Source of the DNA: Alentia gelatinosa
Lineage: Eukaryota; Annelida; Polychaeta; Phyllodocida; Polynoidae
Assembly (NCBI GenBank): GCA_950022655.1
Contig: OX465587.1
Span: forward strand, 26,229,716 to 26,293,715
Direction of reading: 5' to 3'
Length of the DNA: 64,000 nucleotides
How positions within the stretch are numbered: the stretch's first letter is position 1; each line of letters starts with the position of its first letter. Made by a program: the position numbers and the translations under genes. A model generated the notes under the pieces. That model did no database searches. It saw only the letters and a program-made list of their open reading frames with translations, and was not told the DNA's origin. Below are positions 46,390 through 58,640 of this stretch, piece after piece.

Positions 46390-46740
46390 TGTTATACCCG
46401 CTCCTCGCTATAGGCGAGCAGCTCCAGTCACAACCAGCCCTTTAGTGCATAGTAAATGTCCGGTGTCTGCGCTTGGAGTCTGGAGGTGGTGGTTGTAATG
46501 GCCCGAGTGAGCGGCAGCACGGTGATGCCACCGAGCAACTCGCAGGGGCTCCGATAATGCCTGGAGCTGCAGATAAGACTTGTCTCCCTCTGGCAGGTCT
46601 CTAATGCGCAGGCTCAGAGTTGTATACCCCACAGGGAGCCTCGGGGCGGAGAGTGTGAGCAGGTTAAGAGCGCCCCTTGTGGAGACGATGTAGCCCTGCC
46701 CCCACGACGAATAGGACAGTAGCCAGTAGCCCTGCATTAG
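46390..46740 (-). promoter_or_regulatory. GC-richer block upstream of Kv channel A
   Basis: This stretch begins about 260 bp upstream of the Kv A start, is much richer in GC than its flanks and has an open minus-strand frame that lacks protein-like features. It most likely contains the promoter or 5' UTR of Kv A. Confidence 0.3.
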
Positions 46741-47969
46741 TGAAAGCGATAACAGTTACATTTAACAATGTATGTTCGCACTGAGGTAATACGCTGTAGT
46801 ATAAATCAGCAGTTGGTTACTCATGAAGGTATTTCCTTATTATATATCTGCTGCAGATTTACAGTCAGTTGGAGATTTTATTGTAAGGAATTGATAACTT
46901 TCAGGTTTTATGATGTAAACAAAATGTAATTAAGGTATACACTGGACTATTTACGTCTATCACATACGTGTATAAATAACCCAAAGAGTAGCGAACGGTA
47001 TTATTCCTAATATATATTCTAACTGTGAACATAATTATCCACAAAAATTTAGATAGGCCAATGTCTCCATCTATTCCTGAGTTTGCAGGTTTATTGTACG
47101 GATCAGTACAATGAGGGCTTCCGGGAAGGGAAGTGACGTCAGCTGAAAATTTCCATTCCATACTCAGAAAAGCGATGACGATTGCAGGATGTTTCTTTTT
47201 AGAACCTTAAATTTACAGTGCTAGGCACTTGGTGAATCATGAATACTGAGCAGCATCTTTTTATTATTCAAACATGGCATTTTGAGGAGAGCTCTGTATG
47301 ACATTCTACAATATTGAGGAGTCCACAAAATTACAATGAGAAGTATTCCTCAATATGCAATATCGGTTTTATAACGTCGTATTCACTGGACTTTCTCTGC
47401 TGAGGCCCGAAAGAACCTTTTAAAAATTTGTTTAAAATGTTTTTAGAATTTTTTAATCCATCTCAGCAAGGCCAAGTCTTTTCTACATAGGAAATGTATA
47501 AAGTGTCTGGAATTCACTACCCGGAGATTCTGGCACGTCAGAATCCCTGGGAGGAAATTCCGGAAAAATAGACCCTGCAGATTTCAGGGTCAATTAAAAT
47601 CAAACTCAAAGACAATGCTCTGGAAAGTTATTTTGATGTTGATTAATCATAAATAATGATATTGATCTAATTTATCATCATAAATCAAAGTCCTAAATTA
47701 TTAAAATTGCATGTTTAGGACACAAAGTAATGGGAGACTATATTGTCTGTGTAAGAGTACACCAAATTACCGCTATCGCCATGTTTGACAGTGCTGTGGC
47801 CTTATCAAATGTTTGGTCACCCTATATGTTGACATATGGTACTTAGCAGGAAACCCCCGAGATGAAAATAGCTTGGTCCATACTCCAACAAGTTTGACTG
47901 CAGACCTATTAACGAAGTGGTCAAATGAGGTGGAGTGCGGACCAAGTTATTTTCATCGAGTGGGTTTCT

Positions 47970-48245
47970 GGATTTATCCTACCCCTAATAAAAAAACTCC
48001 ATAGGCTTAACATGGGATTTCTTTATGTCACGGGTGTGACATAAAGTGTTGTTTATATCACTACTTTCTAATGCTGAAGAAATGTGGAAATGGGGTAGGA
48101 TAAAATCTAGACGCCACTCGTTTGGGTTTGAGTTTATTCATGTCACTTATTTTGTTGGCTTCGTAATGTCACTCGTCTTCGACTCGTGAAATTACAGAGC
48201 CAACAAAATGTGTGACATAAATACACTCAGACTCAAACTCGTGAC
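47970..48245 (+). mobile_element. Composite MITE: TATCCTACCCC unit plus adjoining hairpin
   Basis: The first unit runs TATCCTACCCCTAATAAAAA, core CCATAGGCTTAACAT (47999-48013), arms TTTATGTCACGG / GTGACATAAAG, to GGGGTAGGATA near 48105. It is joined to a second hairpin with arms GACGCCACTCGTTTGGGTTT and TTATTTTGTTGGCTTCGTAAT and their complements, ending CGTGACGTCTC. The whole composite recurs inverted at 8466-8694, so the two units moved together. Confidence 0.65.
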
Positions 48246-48254
48246 GTCTCTTCA

Positions 48255-48398
48255 TATTATCTCACCCCATATAACATTATCTATTGATAAAATGAATCAC
48301 CCAATTAGCCATTTAGTATTGGGTACACGAACTTCACGGCCGTGGAGTGCGAGTTCCTAATGTTAAGCCTATGGAGAAAAATACCTGGGTGAGATAAA
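48255..48398. mobile_element. MITE of the TATCTCACCCC family
   Basis: Begins TTATCTCACCCCATAT, has the core on the minus strand (ATGTTAAGCCTATGG, 48360-48374) and ends CTGGGTGAGATAAATT. It directly follows the composite element. Confidence 0.6.
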
Positions 48399-48440
48399 TT
48401 CTTGTTATTAACTGTGTAGGTGGGTAATGAATACAATAAC

Positions 48441-48562
48441 GACTGGTTTTGTATACGAGCTACTGTAACCCCATCGTAGTTGACGACTTAATATCCTGTC
48501 ACTCGGATATCACTACGTATCAACTACTCCGAGATTACGGCCACTCATACACAAACCCAGTC
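48441..48562. repeat. Hairpin element with about 55-bp arms
   Basis: GACTGGTTTTGTATACGAGC ... CGTAGTTGA ... AATATCC is mirrored by GGATATCACTACGTATCAAC ... ACACAAACCCAGTC. The loop is tiny. Confidence 0.65.
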
Positions 48563-49927
48563 ATTTGTATATAGTGTCAACATGACCATGCAGATCAAAA
48601 TCTGTTACTTATAGAACAGAGATGTAGAAAGGGGCCCCGTTTGTTGGGAACCACAGTGGGACAGATAGCAACTTTGGACAACATTGGCAAGGAACGGAAT
48701 CCCACTTTCCATGTATATTCCATGCTGTTCAGTGGGGCACCCCACAACAAGGAGCATTCAAAAAGGGCCCCTCTCAAAGAATTCAGTATTAGATCTAGGC
48801 CGTTGCACACTAGATCTATATTCTGAATACCCCAACTGCGTTAGTCCGGAGAGGAGGGGATAGGCTTTCATTGACAGTCATCTCTTCTTCTCTTCCAATT
48901 ATTGACATTCTAGCTTGGGATGTTGGGTTGTTCCGCTGGGTTTCACTGTACTCGATTTGGGTTTCTGCGAATGTTGACATCATGACAGGCTTGTCCCATC
49001 AGAGTTGTGCTCTGCCTGGGTAGCTTAGATGTTACTACGTCGTTCAACCATCCATCCACATTATATCACCACATCTCACTCTCTACATACACAAGCAGGG
49101 CGAGTATATACTACAGAGGAACCAAAGACCCCTTGGTTTACAAAACCTACATAGCCACAAACATATATGTTCCACGGAAACCGGCGATCATATCATCGTT
49201 TGTACAACCATAGATTGGATCTTGCGGGTATCTACAAGTCAGTCACAGGTATACAGATACTTATCAGAACTGGGAAAACACCCCAGGTGCAGTCGCAAAT
49301 CCAAGCTGCCTACAAGAGCTCCGTCATGATATATTCATAATAACTACACAAAATGTCCCATAACGTCCAACACTTATAAATACGCCTGTGTACATATTTC
49401 ATATACTAACTGACCTCTGCTCCATAAGTCGTAAAAATCATGTACGGCCTACTGGCCAAATTAAACTTTATATGGCGATTAAAGATGAATTCTTGTGAAT
49501 CTAGAATACTTCAAGGTGTATAATAGAGGGAAAACAGACCAGGCATTTAATTTTGGAATTTTAACTCACTCAATTGAAAATCGCCCCACCCCCTAACGGC
49601 GTCAGGGCAAGTATTAACCAATTCGTAACAATTCACAGTTTTGAAATTCCCAGTCAGTTTCCCCAATTTACTACTTGCGTTTAAAAAAGAAACGCTGTGC
49701 GTTCATTCTGCTAAAAGTGAATCGCATAACTTTGACTCATCATATTCTACTCATAATACCATGCGGGAATTAACGCAACATATCTAATAAAATATTCATT
49801 TTGATGCTTTCCAATTTTCAAGGACTTTTTCAATAATTCCAGAACATCCAATGTCGCATTCTAAGAAAGATTCCTGTTGAAACCTAACTCAAATCTCTCA
49901 AGGCATAAGTAACTATAAGATTTGATC

Positions 49928-50070
49928 AAACCTTTCCCTGCAGCACCCAATTCCCCTGTATAGCATTATACTGCAGGCAGTACCTATAGGAACATCCCTC
50001 CTACAGCAGGCACCTTATATCGGAAACAACAATGTCACGTGAATTACCACGTTATTCGAGTACTTTACCA
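49928..50070. repeat. Dispersed repeat copy 2
   Basis: Counterpart of 3929-4071: AACCTTTCCCTGCAGCACCC, TGCAGGCAGT, CAGCAGGCACCTT, AACAATGTCACGTGAATTACC, in the same order and same overall length. Confidence 0.6.
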
Positions 50071-53000
50071 TCGTACTTGTGATATTCTGTTATATTATAT
50101 AAAAGTCCTTTATATCCTTAAACATTTTCCGAAATTTGAAGAATTCAAACACTTACTTCTCTCTCTATTGAATTTGTATGTAAGTACCAAGGATGTCTCT
50201 ATGATGCCGGGAGTCAACTGCTGCAGTTAAAGGTGAACATGTATTTAGAAGGAGTATACAAGTTATTTGGTTTTCTTTTTGAAAACAGTATGTGTTTTGG
50301 TCTAATGAATCCAAACTTTCTGCATCTATGTAGAATGTCTTAATCTGTAAATTTGAGGACCATGTTTTCGTTATCATCTTCACGAAACTAGACCTCGTAT
50401 GTTGTATCCTATATTCCTATTCAGCCATGTGATCCTCAGGGCTATGTAAGCTGTCTGTCTACTTAACCCTGCTATACGTAAGCAGGGTTGTAAAATCTGA
50501 TTCGGGAGCTCCGTTCTTCTTGGAAGGCGTCCTTGATGCTGATGCAAAAGCACACTTAATTTTATCTGAATTGAAGAGTCATGGGGTTGAGGGCCCTTAG
50601 GTTTACTGTACTATTCAGGTAACAGGAATGAAAACAATCAATCAAAGCAAAGATATATGGAAATCCTTGAGATGAACTTCAGATCACAACATATCTATAG
50701 ATTCCTACATTCCATTTCAAAATATGCCATGAGACATCTATGATACACTTTGGTGAGGTTTACCATGTTCCGAAGGGGAAAATGAAATAGAATTCACAGG
50801 AGAGATAATAATCAGAGGAATTGGAGGACTTTGGGGAGAACAATATCTTAGAGTATAGGCCAAGCCGTCGAATTATACGAAAAACACATATTTTCATAAA
50901 GTTCTATTGTTCTCAATAATGAAGGAAACGGTTTACAATCTATGGCCAATATCAAAATGGATATAAATATTGACAAAACACTTTACCATCGGGTCAATCG
51001 TGCTCAATCTGCTATTAAATCTGCATTATAACATAGTCAGTTATTCTGTGTAATCCTATTATTATTATTATTATTCTCCATGTGACTCAATATCAATTAG
51101 CCAATGGGGTATGAACTGAAACAAACCACGTTAAAGTTTGATCCAAGTCATATAGAATTTGATAAATAGATGGCATTAAGACTACGTTTCATAAATTGTT
51201 TTTCTTGGATTGAACGAAATGAAGAAAGGAATGGAATTATGAGAACATTTTTATTGAACCGTATTAAAACTCCGTCAAACATACAGCTCTCTCCTCAACG
51301 TCTCTGAATGATGATACAAATGAAAGAACTCCATCTACTTTGCTAATAAATGTCCAAGTCTTAAGCAATGCGGTGAGGTTATCTGTGAGAGAAATGTCAG
51401 TTTAATGACGATTTAGCGCATGAACTTTGTTTTTATTGCCTTTGGCCTCTCAGGTTTTTCCTATCTGCTCTCTAGATATGTTGTGTGACTAAACATTGTC
51501 TGGTACTAAGTGTGTTAGTAATGAGTCTGTCTGCACGATCTACCTGAGTCACTCCCCGCCTCCATCAATTGCGCATGCGTATAGTAACCACTTCCCCTAC
51601 GCTTTACTCTCTGTCCAAATCAAACTGCCTTCCACTTAGACCTTATTTCATTTTTACATTGTACAAATACACGAGATTTATTAGCGTTACTTCCGTGTTC
51701 AATTGAATCGCCGAGGCATTCTACACTACGCGGTAAAATTTGTTTTTGAATTAATACATTTAGGCAGGTTGAGGTCGTAGTGCTGAAGGGTAATGTAGAT
51801 TGGTATTAGATTGAAATTATTATATATATTTATCTTTGTTTTTAACCATCTGGTGTGTACGCTGGCAAATCGTATCTCTTCTGCTTTCCGTATTCATGAT
51901 ACATTATCCATGGGAGTCAGACAATATTAATTCGACAAACGATAGTATATTTCGTTGGTTGACATACATAGAAACCATCAATGGTAATTAATCCCCAATT
52001 CGATACTAAACTTCCCTTCTTTTTCGCTTTTAATTGTTTATCCAATTGTACATAATTTAGTTTACCATATTCCACCATTAGTCTTTATAGTTTTTAGGAG
52101 CTGCTTCAACTTAGGATTAAACATACTGTTATTTGAAACACATGGAGCATAGATCTAACTGTCGGCAATTTCATGGGCCAATATGCCATCCAAGTAGGTG
52201 ATGAATTTAACCACATAAAACCATTGATTCGCTTGTTGGCAAATAACTAGATGGTGTTGCACACTCTTCCAACCGCCTGAGTCGTATTAAGGTGAGACGT
52301 GTGTATAAAATAGGTCTGATAAGCAAACGGCCTCATTATGCCGTGAAATGAGAGGTATAGGTCAATTATCTTCTAATAGGAGTCTCGTAAACATAGATGT
52401 TATGTTCTGTCGCCACTGCTGGGCGTCGTATTCATAATTGGTTTGACAAAAGTGTGGTGGTTCTTTCTCAATGTGTGCATTCCGCTCCACGGTATCTTTT
52501 CGCTAATATTTGTTCTTTATAATTACCATGTTAAACATATATCCTCCAACTACGTCACGTGACTCTCTAGAATGAACTAGGAAGGTGGGGTTTCTCTTAA
52601 CTAAGATCGATAAGAGATTGATCTCATTAAATCGTGGTCTTTGTTGCATTCTCATTACCTAAATTGATCATTTTTTATGGAGGAGGGTCTTACAAGGCGA
52701 TAACTGAACAAATCGTAAATTTTAGTTTTTGAGCAGGCGATAACTTTTAACTGTTTTTTTATCCAATCCTGTGCAAAAATTGATCATACATAACAAAATG
52801 TCTTCCTGTGCGAAAAGAGAAGTAATAAGATGAAAACTTCAAAAGATGTCTTGGATTTTCGATGACCACATTTAAGATACATGAATATTCTGATTGGTAT
52901 CGCTGTTGTAGGCCCTAATCGTAGTCATGTATATTCATTATCGTTCTTAGTTTTAAAAACACCTCCCTGCTCTCATTCTAGTGTCGCTGTTGGGCTGTCA

Positions 53001-55508
53001 ACAAACTAAATGCCCTCATGTCAACAAGGTCCTCCACCTCAACAACTCACACACATCACACACATACAGAGTGTACCCAGGTACTTTTAGTATGTCTCTG
53101 ACACGCCATTAACCTGGACATTACTCCGAATCTCTGTATTTACATCCGGCAGGGTGCATGGTGAGTGGTCTTTATCACCTGGATGGCGGCCAAGTTACTA
53201 TACAGGTTCCCATTACCATACTCATAGACATGCTCAGAACGAGCTTTTTAAGAACACATGTTCATACTACGGCCCTGTTTCTTATCTTTCATCTGGAGAA
53301 TTATTCAATTAAAAAGCAAAGTGAAGTCTCTCTCATGTTATCAACCTGGTCATATTTGGATTGTACGAGATGATTACGTTCCATTAGTGTGCGGCGCAAT
53401 TTCACTGTATGCCTATTAGTTAGGCAAGGCATAGATACTATCTGAACTGGAGTCGTTGGAAGATGGGAAGCGTAAGGGTACCTAAAAGTTAATCCCGTAT
53501 GAATAAAATCGTTGTGTTTTTTTATATACACGTTACTTACCCTTCATCAAGAACTCTTCCCTCAAGTCCGGCAGCAGTAGGCAATCACCCTGCTCACATA
53601 GCAGTCGCTGGTGGAGAGAGCAGATCTATTATTCCTGCAGTATAGCAAGGACTCCTTAATGAAGCCACAGATGACACTGGCTTCAGAACTACTCCGAGAG
53701 CAATAAAGGGCCTAGGCGAGTCTCCTCCACATGGTCTTTTAGCAGTGTTACTCAGATATGCTCATACCTGCTCAGATCTCAGGGTCTTGTTCCATGCCAG
53801 GTTTTACGGCTTATAAATAAAGAAAGATTTTCTGGACGGTCGTTGGAAGCCAGTGTGTCCTTAGCCCGTTCACTGGCTATACCAGATCCCCCCCCCCTCC
53901 CCTACCCCTCCATCACTGGTCCCGCAGTTGGCTGTGTTCCCACGGGACAGGAACCGGAAACGCAATCAATATTGACCATTGGGCTCCTGGGAGTGTGGAC
54001 TTGGTTTATTGCAGGGCGTCTTGGCTGCCATAGAGACCAATCGCCGAGCAGGATTTTTTCTGACTCGCTTATTCTGTAAATTGATTGTCTTTTATGATAC
54101 GCTAAGATGATTCAGTGTCGTACAATGCTATTGGCTATTGACTCCGACCAATAGAGGAAGAGATCACTTTGCAACACGGCCCGCCATGCACGATTGAGTA
54201 TTAATTGAGTATCAATGAACACCATACACTGCCTTCAGTCCCCCTAATATAAAGAAACAGAGTTTGCCATATATGGTCATATATAAAGTGAATTGCAACT
54301 CGAATTGGGAGCGTAAACAAAATTTGAAAGTATGTTTGTTTAAAAATGGCTAAACCCACTGTTTAGCCATTGCATGACGTTTTATGCAGGGCAGTTCCTG
54401 AAGGAATTGTATGTCTATGAGCTCAGCATGTCCATGCGACGTGATGTGGTGCAGCTACTGCGGGTTGCGGTGTGGCATAAGATGTGGCGCAGCGTTGGCA
54501 TATATGTCTTTGAACCAGTTCGTTTACGCTCCCTGAACCCTGTATTTGTGTATTGTGTGAAATATATATCCATCCACACAGTCGACCTTCCTTGTTTTCA
54601 CTTCTGTGCCCGCGGTGGTGAGGTGAAAGATAAAGTTTCTTGAGTCAATACAATTGGTAAGCCTATCACATACTCAGCTCTAACGGCTACGTACTTATTA
54701 AAGGGTCTGACATATGTGTGGCCATAATACCAATTTGCTCTTCGTGTACAAACTTGTCAATAAGTTGTTGATTCAAATTTATTTCTTTCCACCTTGCCGT
54801 GGTTCTCCATTTTGGAGACGTCACGGTTCGATGATTCGAATTTTCTTTTGTTTTTGTTGTGGTCAATTAGTTGTGCCTCATTGAGGTTATTTTCTAGAGT
54901 CGTCCAAAATTCAAATTGTCTATAGCCATCCGAAAACTACTTTCTGTTAGTAAGAAGCAGAACCATAAAATCCATTTATGCTATTATGATTATCAGCTAT
55001 TAGCTGTGTTGCCCAGTGGGGGTCTTCTCCGACAATGCCCTCCCATTCGCAAGAATATCTAAGTGGGAATCAGGCCGAAGCCATGCCGTTTTTCCAGTAA
55101 CACGTGTATTATAAGGCATTCGTAACTGATGTAATTAACGATAGCGTTAGATGCCGTGCAGCCTACTTCCTGTTGTCACCCATATTAATTACCAAGGGAT
55201 GTAACACTCATTAGTCATTACGTAACATCATGTAGTATCTCACGCACACTGCCACGCTGGCCCCGGGCACCGGGACCTGCCAACCCACAAACCCCATGCC
55301 ATTATGCAACGTGCTCTTAATTTAAAAGGTTCCCTAGATACTTACCTGGAACTACACTGGCCACCAGGGCAAACTCCTGCAACGCACCTTAACTCTGGTG
55401 ACGTTACACTGGCCAGCAGAGCTACACTACGTTAGGTTGAGTTGGCACCTTGACCATACTCTCCCTGCAGATCTTGAAGCCATGTTCCTTAAAGAAAGAC
55501 TTTATCTT

Positions 55509-58500
55509 CATTTATTTATTTATTTATTTTTTATTCAAAGTTTATTAACGACAAACAGTACATTCACTTGTATCCAAGCGATCTTCCATGCATGTGTCAC
55601 ATATATTAGACATAATAACATTGTATGTACATCAACAAGACAGACAGTACAGCTTTCTTTCACTCACACATTCACACCGTGGGTTTGTATTTGCCTACTT
55701 ACTTATAGTTATCATTTATTCTCAATATTTAATCTACCTCTTCTAATATATCATGTAGTACTTCCTTTATTTTCATTTTAAATCTATCTGGTTTTTCTAT
55801 CCTTTGTGTTTCACCCCGTAGTTTATCCCACATTAACGCTCCGACATAGACTGGCGAGTGTCTATACTTTTCTAGTTTTGGTTTTGGTAATTTTATTTTT
55901 ATTTTTTGATCTCCTCTAGTCCTATTTAATGTTTGTTCAAAAATATTTCCTTTATCTGTTGTCCACCATTTCATTAAACTTGGTAAATGTCCTGCTCTTC
56001 TGATTTCCAGCTTTCGCACCTTACATCTCTCATGTATATCTTTTGTCCCCATATCTCTAGCCTTTCTTATCCCTAGTGCCACTCTTAGTGTTCTATTTAA
56101 TAATACTTGTAGCTTATCCCTATTTTTTTGACTCGTACTATAATAAATAAAGTCTGAATATTCTAGAATAGGCATTATCATCTGTTTTGCAATTTTTATA
56201 GCAGCCTCTGACGTTAACATATATCTGATCTTCCTCAGCTTATAGATTTTTCCATTTACATTTTTACTAACATGATCAATTTGTACATTAAAGTTTAATT
56301 CATTATCTATTACAATTCCTAGATATTTATAAGTCTCTACTGCCTTTATCAATTCTTCTCCCATCCTAATGTTCATACTTTTATTTAACCCCTTCTGATT
56401 CCCCAGCCACATCACCTTGGTCTTTTTATAGTTTACACCTATCCTATTCTTTGTCGTCCACCTACATACCTCTTTCAAATCTGCTTCCATTTTTTCTACT
56501 ATCTCCTCTTGATTTTTTCCACTTACCATTAGTACACAATCATCAGCGTATAGTATTACTTTCCCATAATGGATTACTTTACACAATTCATTTATAAAAA
56601 TTATAAACAACAGTGGTCCAAGGACCGATCCTTGGGGGACTCCACATTTAGTAATAATTTCCGGCGACAATAAATCAAACATTTTAGTTTTAATTAATCT
56701 ATTTTTAAGGTACTCTATCATCAACTCAACTATTTTATGATCCAATTTTACATTTACTAACTTTCTTATTAATATATTATGGTTTACGCTGTCAAAAGCT
56801 TTTTGAAAATCTAAAAAAGATACCAGTATCAGATTTTTATCATTTAGCTGTTTATGTATTTCATTTACTATTATAAAACTAGCCTGTGCCGTCGACCTTC
56901 CTGGGAGAAACCCAAACTGATTTTTATCTATAATATCATGTAGTAATAAATGCTCAAGTATAATTCTGTGTATTACCTTCTCATATATCTTCGATATAAA
57001 ACTTAGAACAGTGATCGGTCTCCAATTATTAAAACTAACTAAATTTCCTTCTTTTGGTAACGGGGTGATACACCCATTTTTCAAAATATCGGGGAATTTT
57101 GCGTATTTCAGACTAAAATTTATTAAATTACATAATATACTTGGATCTATCAAAAGTAATTTCTTCAGAAATCCTGATTGCACAAATTCAAATCCAGTCG
57201 ACTTACCATTTTCCATATTTTTCAGGATTCTAACTATTTCTTCTTTTGTTGTTTCATAATTATCTAAATCTTTTATCATCATTTCTTCCTCTATGTGTCT
57301 ATTATGTTCATCTGTTGTCTCAGTATTGTTTGCATCTACAACTCCTATGTTTACAAAGTGTTCATTTATATCATTACAAATTTTTTGCTTATCTTGTGAT
57401 TCTATTATAGGATATCCAGCGTTTTTTATATTCTCTCCTTTCCAGATACCATTTAGAGATCGCCAAAAACGCTTTGGATTTTTTTGATTCGCATTTAGAC
57501 TCTTCTGAATCTGTTTACCCTGGAATCTTCTGATTCCTACACTGATCTCCTTTCTTAGCTTCCTTATCTCATCTAAAATTTGTTTGTAACTTTCAGTTCC
57601 CCCCTTTTCTTTTAGAAGTTTAATCAGTAAATATTTTCTTCGTTCTATCATTACATTAACATTTTTTGGTAAAGCTACATTGTTCATGGTCCTAACGCCC
57701 CTTGTTTTTATTGGGCAGTCCTGATTCAACTTGTTCTCAAGATAATTTATAAAGTTCTTACAGGGCTCTCCTTCCGTTAAACCTTCTTCTATATCATACT
57801 CTTGCATTATATTTTTTAATTTAGTCTTATCCAATAATTTCAAATCCCTATATTTAATCATTTTCTTTACATAAACATCCTTAATTTTCTTTCTAATGGC
57901 ATAAATCATTACGTGGTCTGATAAGTAATAATTGACATTTCCTGAGCTCTGTACAAATCTACTATTAGTATAAATATGGTCTATTTTTGTAGTCCCTTCT
58001 TTATGGAGATAAGTATCTTCCGTTTGTAACATATCTAAATGGTTTTCCGTCAAAAAATGTGTTAGGTGTTTGAACTTATTGCTCCTTTTTGCATTCGCAT
58101 TTACATTTACATCCCCTAAAATCCAAATTTCGTGTTTTCTATATTCTCTATCTTTAACAATTTGTTCCAGATAATCATAACAAGGACCCGGGTTTTCTCC
58201 TGGCGGCCTGTACAAAGCAATAACTAATAATTTTTTTCTATCAGGTACTTTCACATCAATAGTAAGACATTCAATATCCCCACTCGAACAACAATACTTA
58301 TCCACTTTTTGTGTATACTCAATTAAATGATTTCCTACATAAAGAGCCACCCCACCTCCTATATTAGTATCAGTGTGATTCCTGTCCATTCTGTATATTG
58401 TCATTTTGGGTAAATCTAACATATTACTTGTGTATCGCTCAGTTAGCCAAGTTTCGCTTAGTGCAATGAAATCTGCAAGTCCAAAGTTATATTTTAGGTC

Positions 58501-58640
58501 ACCCAATTTAGCATATAAACTTCTCATATTTGCAGCCATAAAAATTAGACCTTTACATTTAAAAATTTCCTCAGGAGTTTTATAAATCATTTGATATATT
58601 GACAAGTTCCCACTCCATATCACATTCACTCATCAGATAC
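55509..58640 (-). mobile_element. CR1/L2-group non-LTR retrotransposon, nearly intact
   Basis: The minus-strand element contains one long ORF2-like frame followed by about 200 bases of 3' UTR and an (AAAT)n tail (plus-strand ATTT repeats at 55509-55530), as usual for this group, which ends in a short microsatellite rather than poly(A). No ORF1 is present at the 5' side, so the copy is 5'-truncated or the family lacks ORF1. I could not define a target-site duplication. It lies between the two Kv genes. Confidence 0.85.
55729..58629 (-). CDS. LINE ORF2: AP-type endonuclease and reverse transcriptase
   Basis: The frame is open for 966 codons from 58629 (GTG); the first ATG is at 58590, and Met31 or Met35 near the endonuclease are other possible starts. 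The endonuclease is complete: Asn34 (NMRSL), Glu59 (SETW), Tyr140, Asp173/Asn175 (GDVNVNAN), Asp217 (KIDHIYTN), Asp238-His239 (SDH). The reverse transcriptase (about 430-740) has LDFQKAFDSVNH, GVPQGSVLGPLLF, YADD (codons 56539-56550) and KYLGIVID. The C-terminal domain ends LHDILEEVD. Every catalytic residue I can check is present, with no stop or frameshift, so the enzyme may still be active; clade assignment is from motif style only. Confidence 0.9.
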   Translation of the reverse strand: MNVIWSGNLSIYQMIYKTPEEIFKCKGLIFMAANMRSLYAKLGDLKYNFGLADFIALSETWLTERYTSNMLDLPKMTIYRMDRNHTDTNIGGGVALYVGNHLIEYTQKVDKYCCSSGDIECLTIDVKVPDRKKLLVIALYRPPGENPGPCYDYLEQIVKDREYRKHEIWILGDVNVNANAKRSNKFKHLTHFLTENHLDMLQTEDTYLHKEGTTKIDHIYTNSRFVQSSGNVNYYLSDHVMIYAIRKKIKDVYVKKMIKYRDLKLLDKTKLKNIMQEYDIEEGLTEGEPCKNFINYLENKLNQDCPIKTRGVRTMNNVALPKNVNVMIERRKYLLIKLLKEKGGTESYKQILDEIRKLRKEISVGIRRFQGKQIQKSLNANQKNPKRFWRSLNGIWKGENIKNAGYPIIESQDKQKICNDINEHFVNIGVVDANNTETTDEHNRHIEEEMMIKDLDNYETTKEEIVRILKNMENGKSTGFEFVQSGFLKKLLLIDPSILCNLINFSLKYAKFPDILKNGCITPLPKEGNLVSFNNWRPITVLSFISKIYEKVIHRIILEHLLLHDIIDKNQFGFLPGRSTAQASFIIVNEIHKQLNDKNLILVSFLDFQKAFDSVNHNILIRKLVNVKLDHKIVELMIEYLKNRLIKTKMFDLLSPEIITKCGVPQGSVLGPLLFIIFINELCKVIHYGKVILYADDCVLMVSGKNQEEIVEKMEADLKEVCRWTTKNRIGVNYKKTKVMWLGNQKGLNKSMNIRMGEELIKAVETYKYLGIVIDNELNFNVQIDHVSKNVNGKIYKLRKIRYMLTSEAAIKIAKQMIMPILEYSDFIYYSTSQKNRDKLQVLLNRTLRVALGIRKARDMGTKDIHERCKVRKLEIRRAGHLPSLMKWWTTDKGNIFEQTLNRTRGDQKIKIKLPKPKLEKYRHSPVYVGALMWDKLRGETQRIEKPDRFKMKIKEVLHDILEEVD

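Larger units (their letters stand above)
46745..55380. other. Region between the Kv genes, left part
   Basis: No coding exon supported. It contains MITEs and hairpins at 47.97-48.56 kb, the dispersed repeat at 49.93 kb and an ATT microsatellite at about 51.06 kb; the rest is AT-rich unique-looking DNA. Confidence 0.4.

Noticed and set aside
46408..46737. 109-codon minus-strand frame upstream of Kv A as an extra exon
   Set aside because: It has no protein-like motif and no donor leading into the Kv frame; better explained as GC-rich 5' flank.
53840..54080. 78-codon plus-strand frame with proline run
   Set aside because: It spans a poly-C tract and shows no conserved features.
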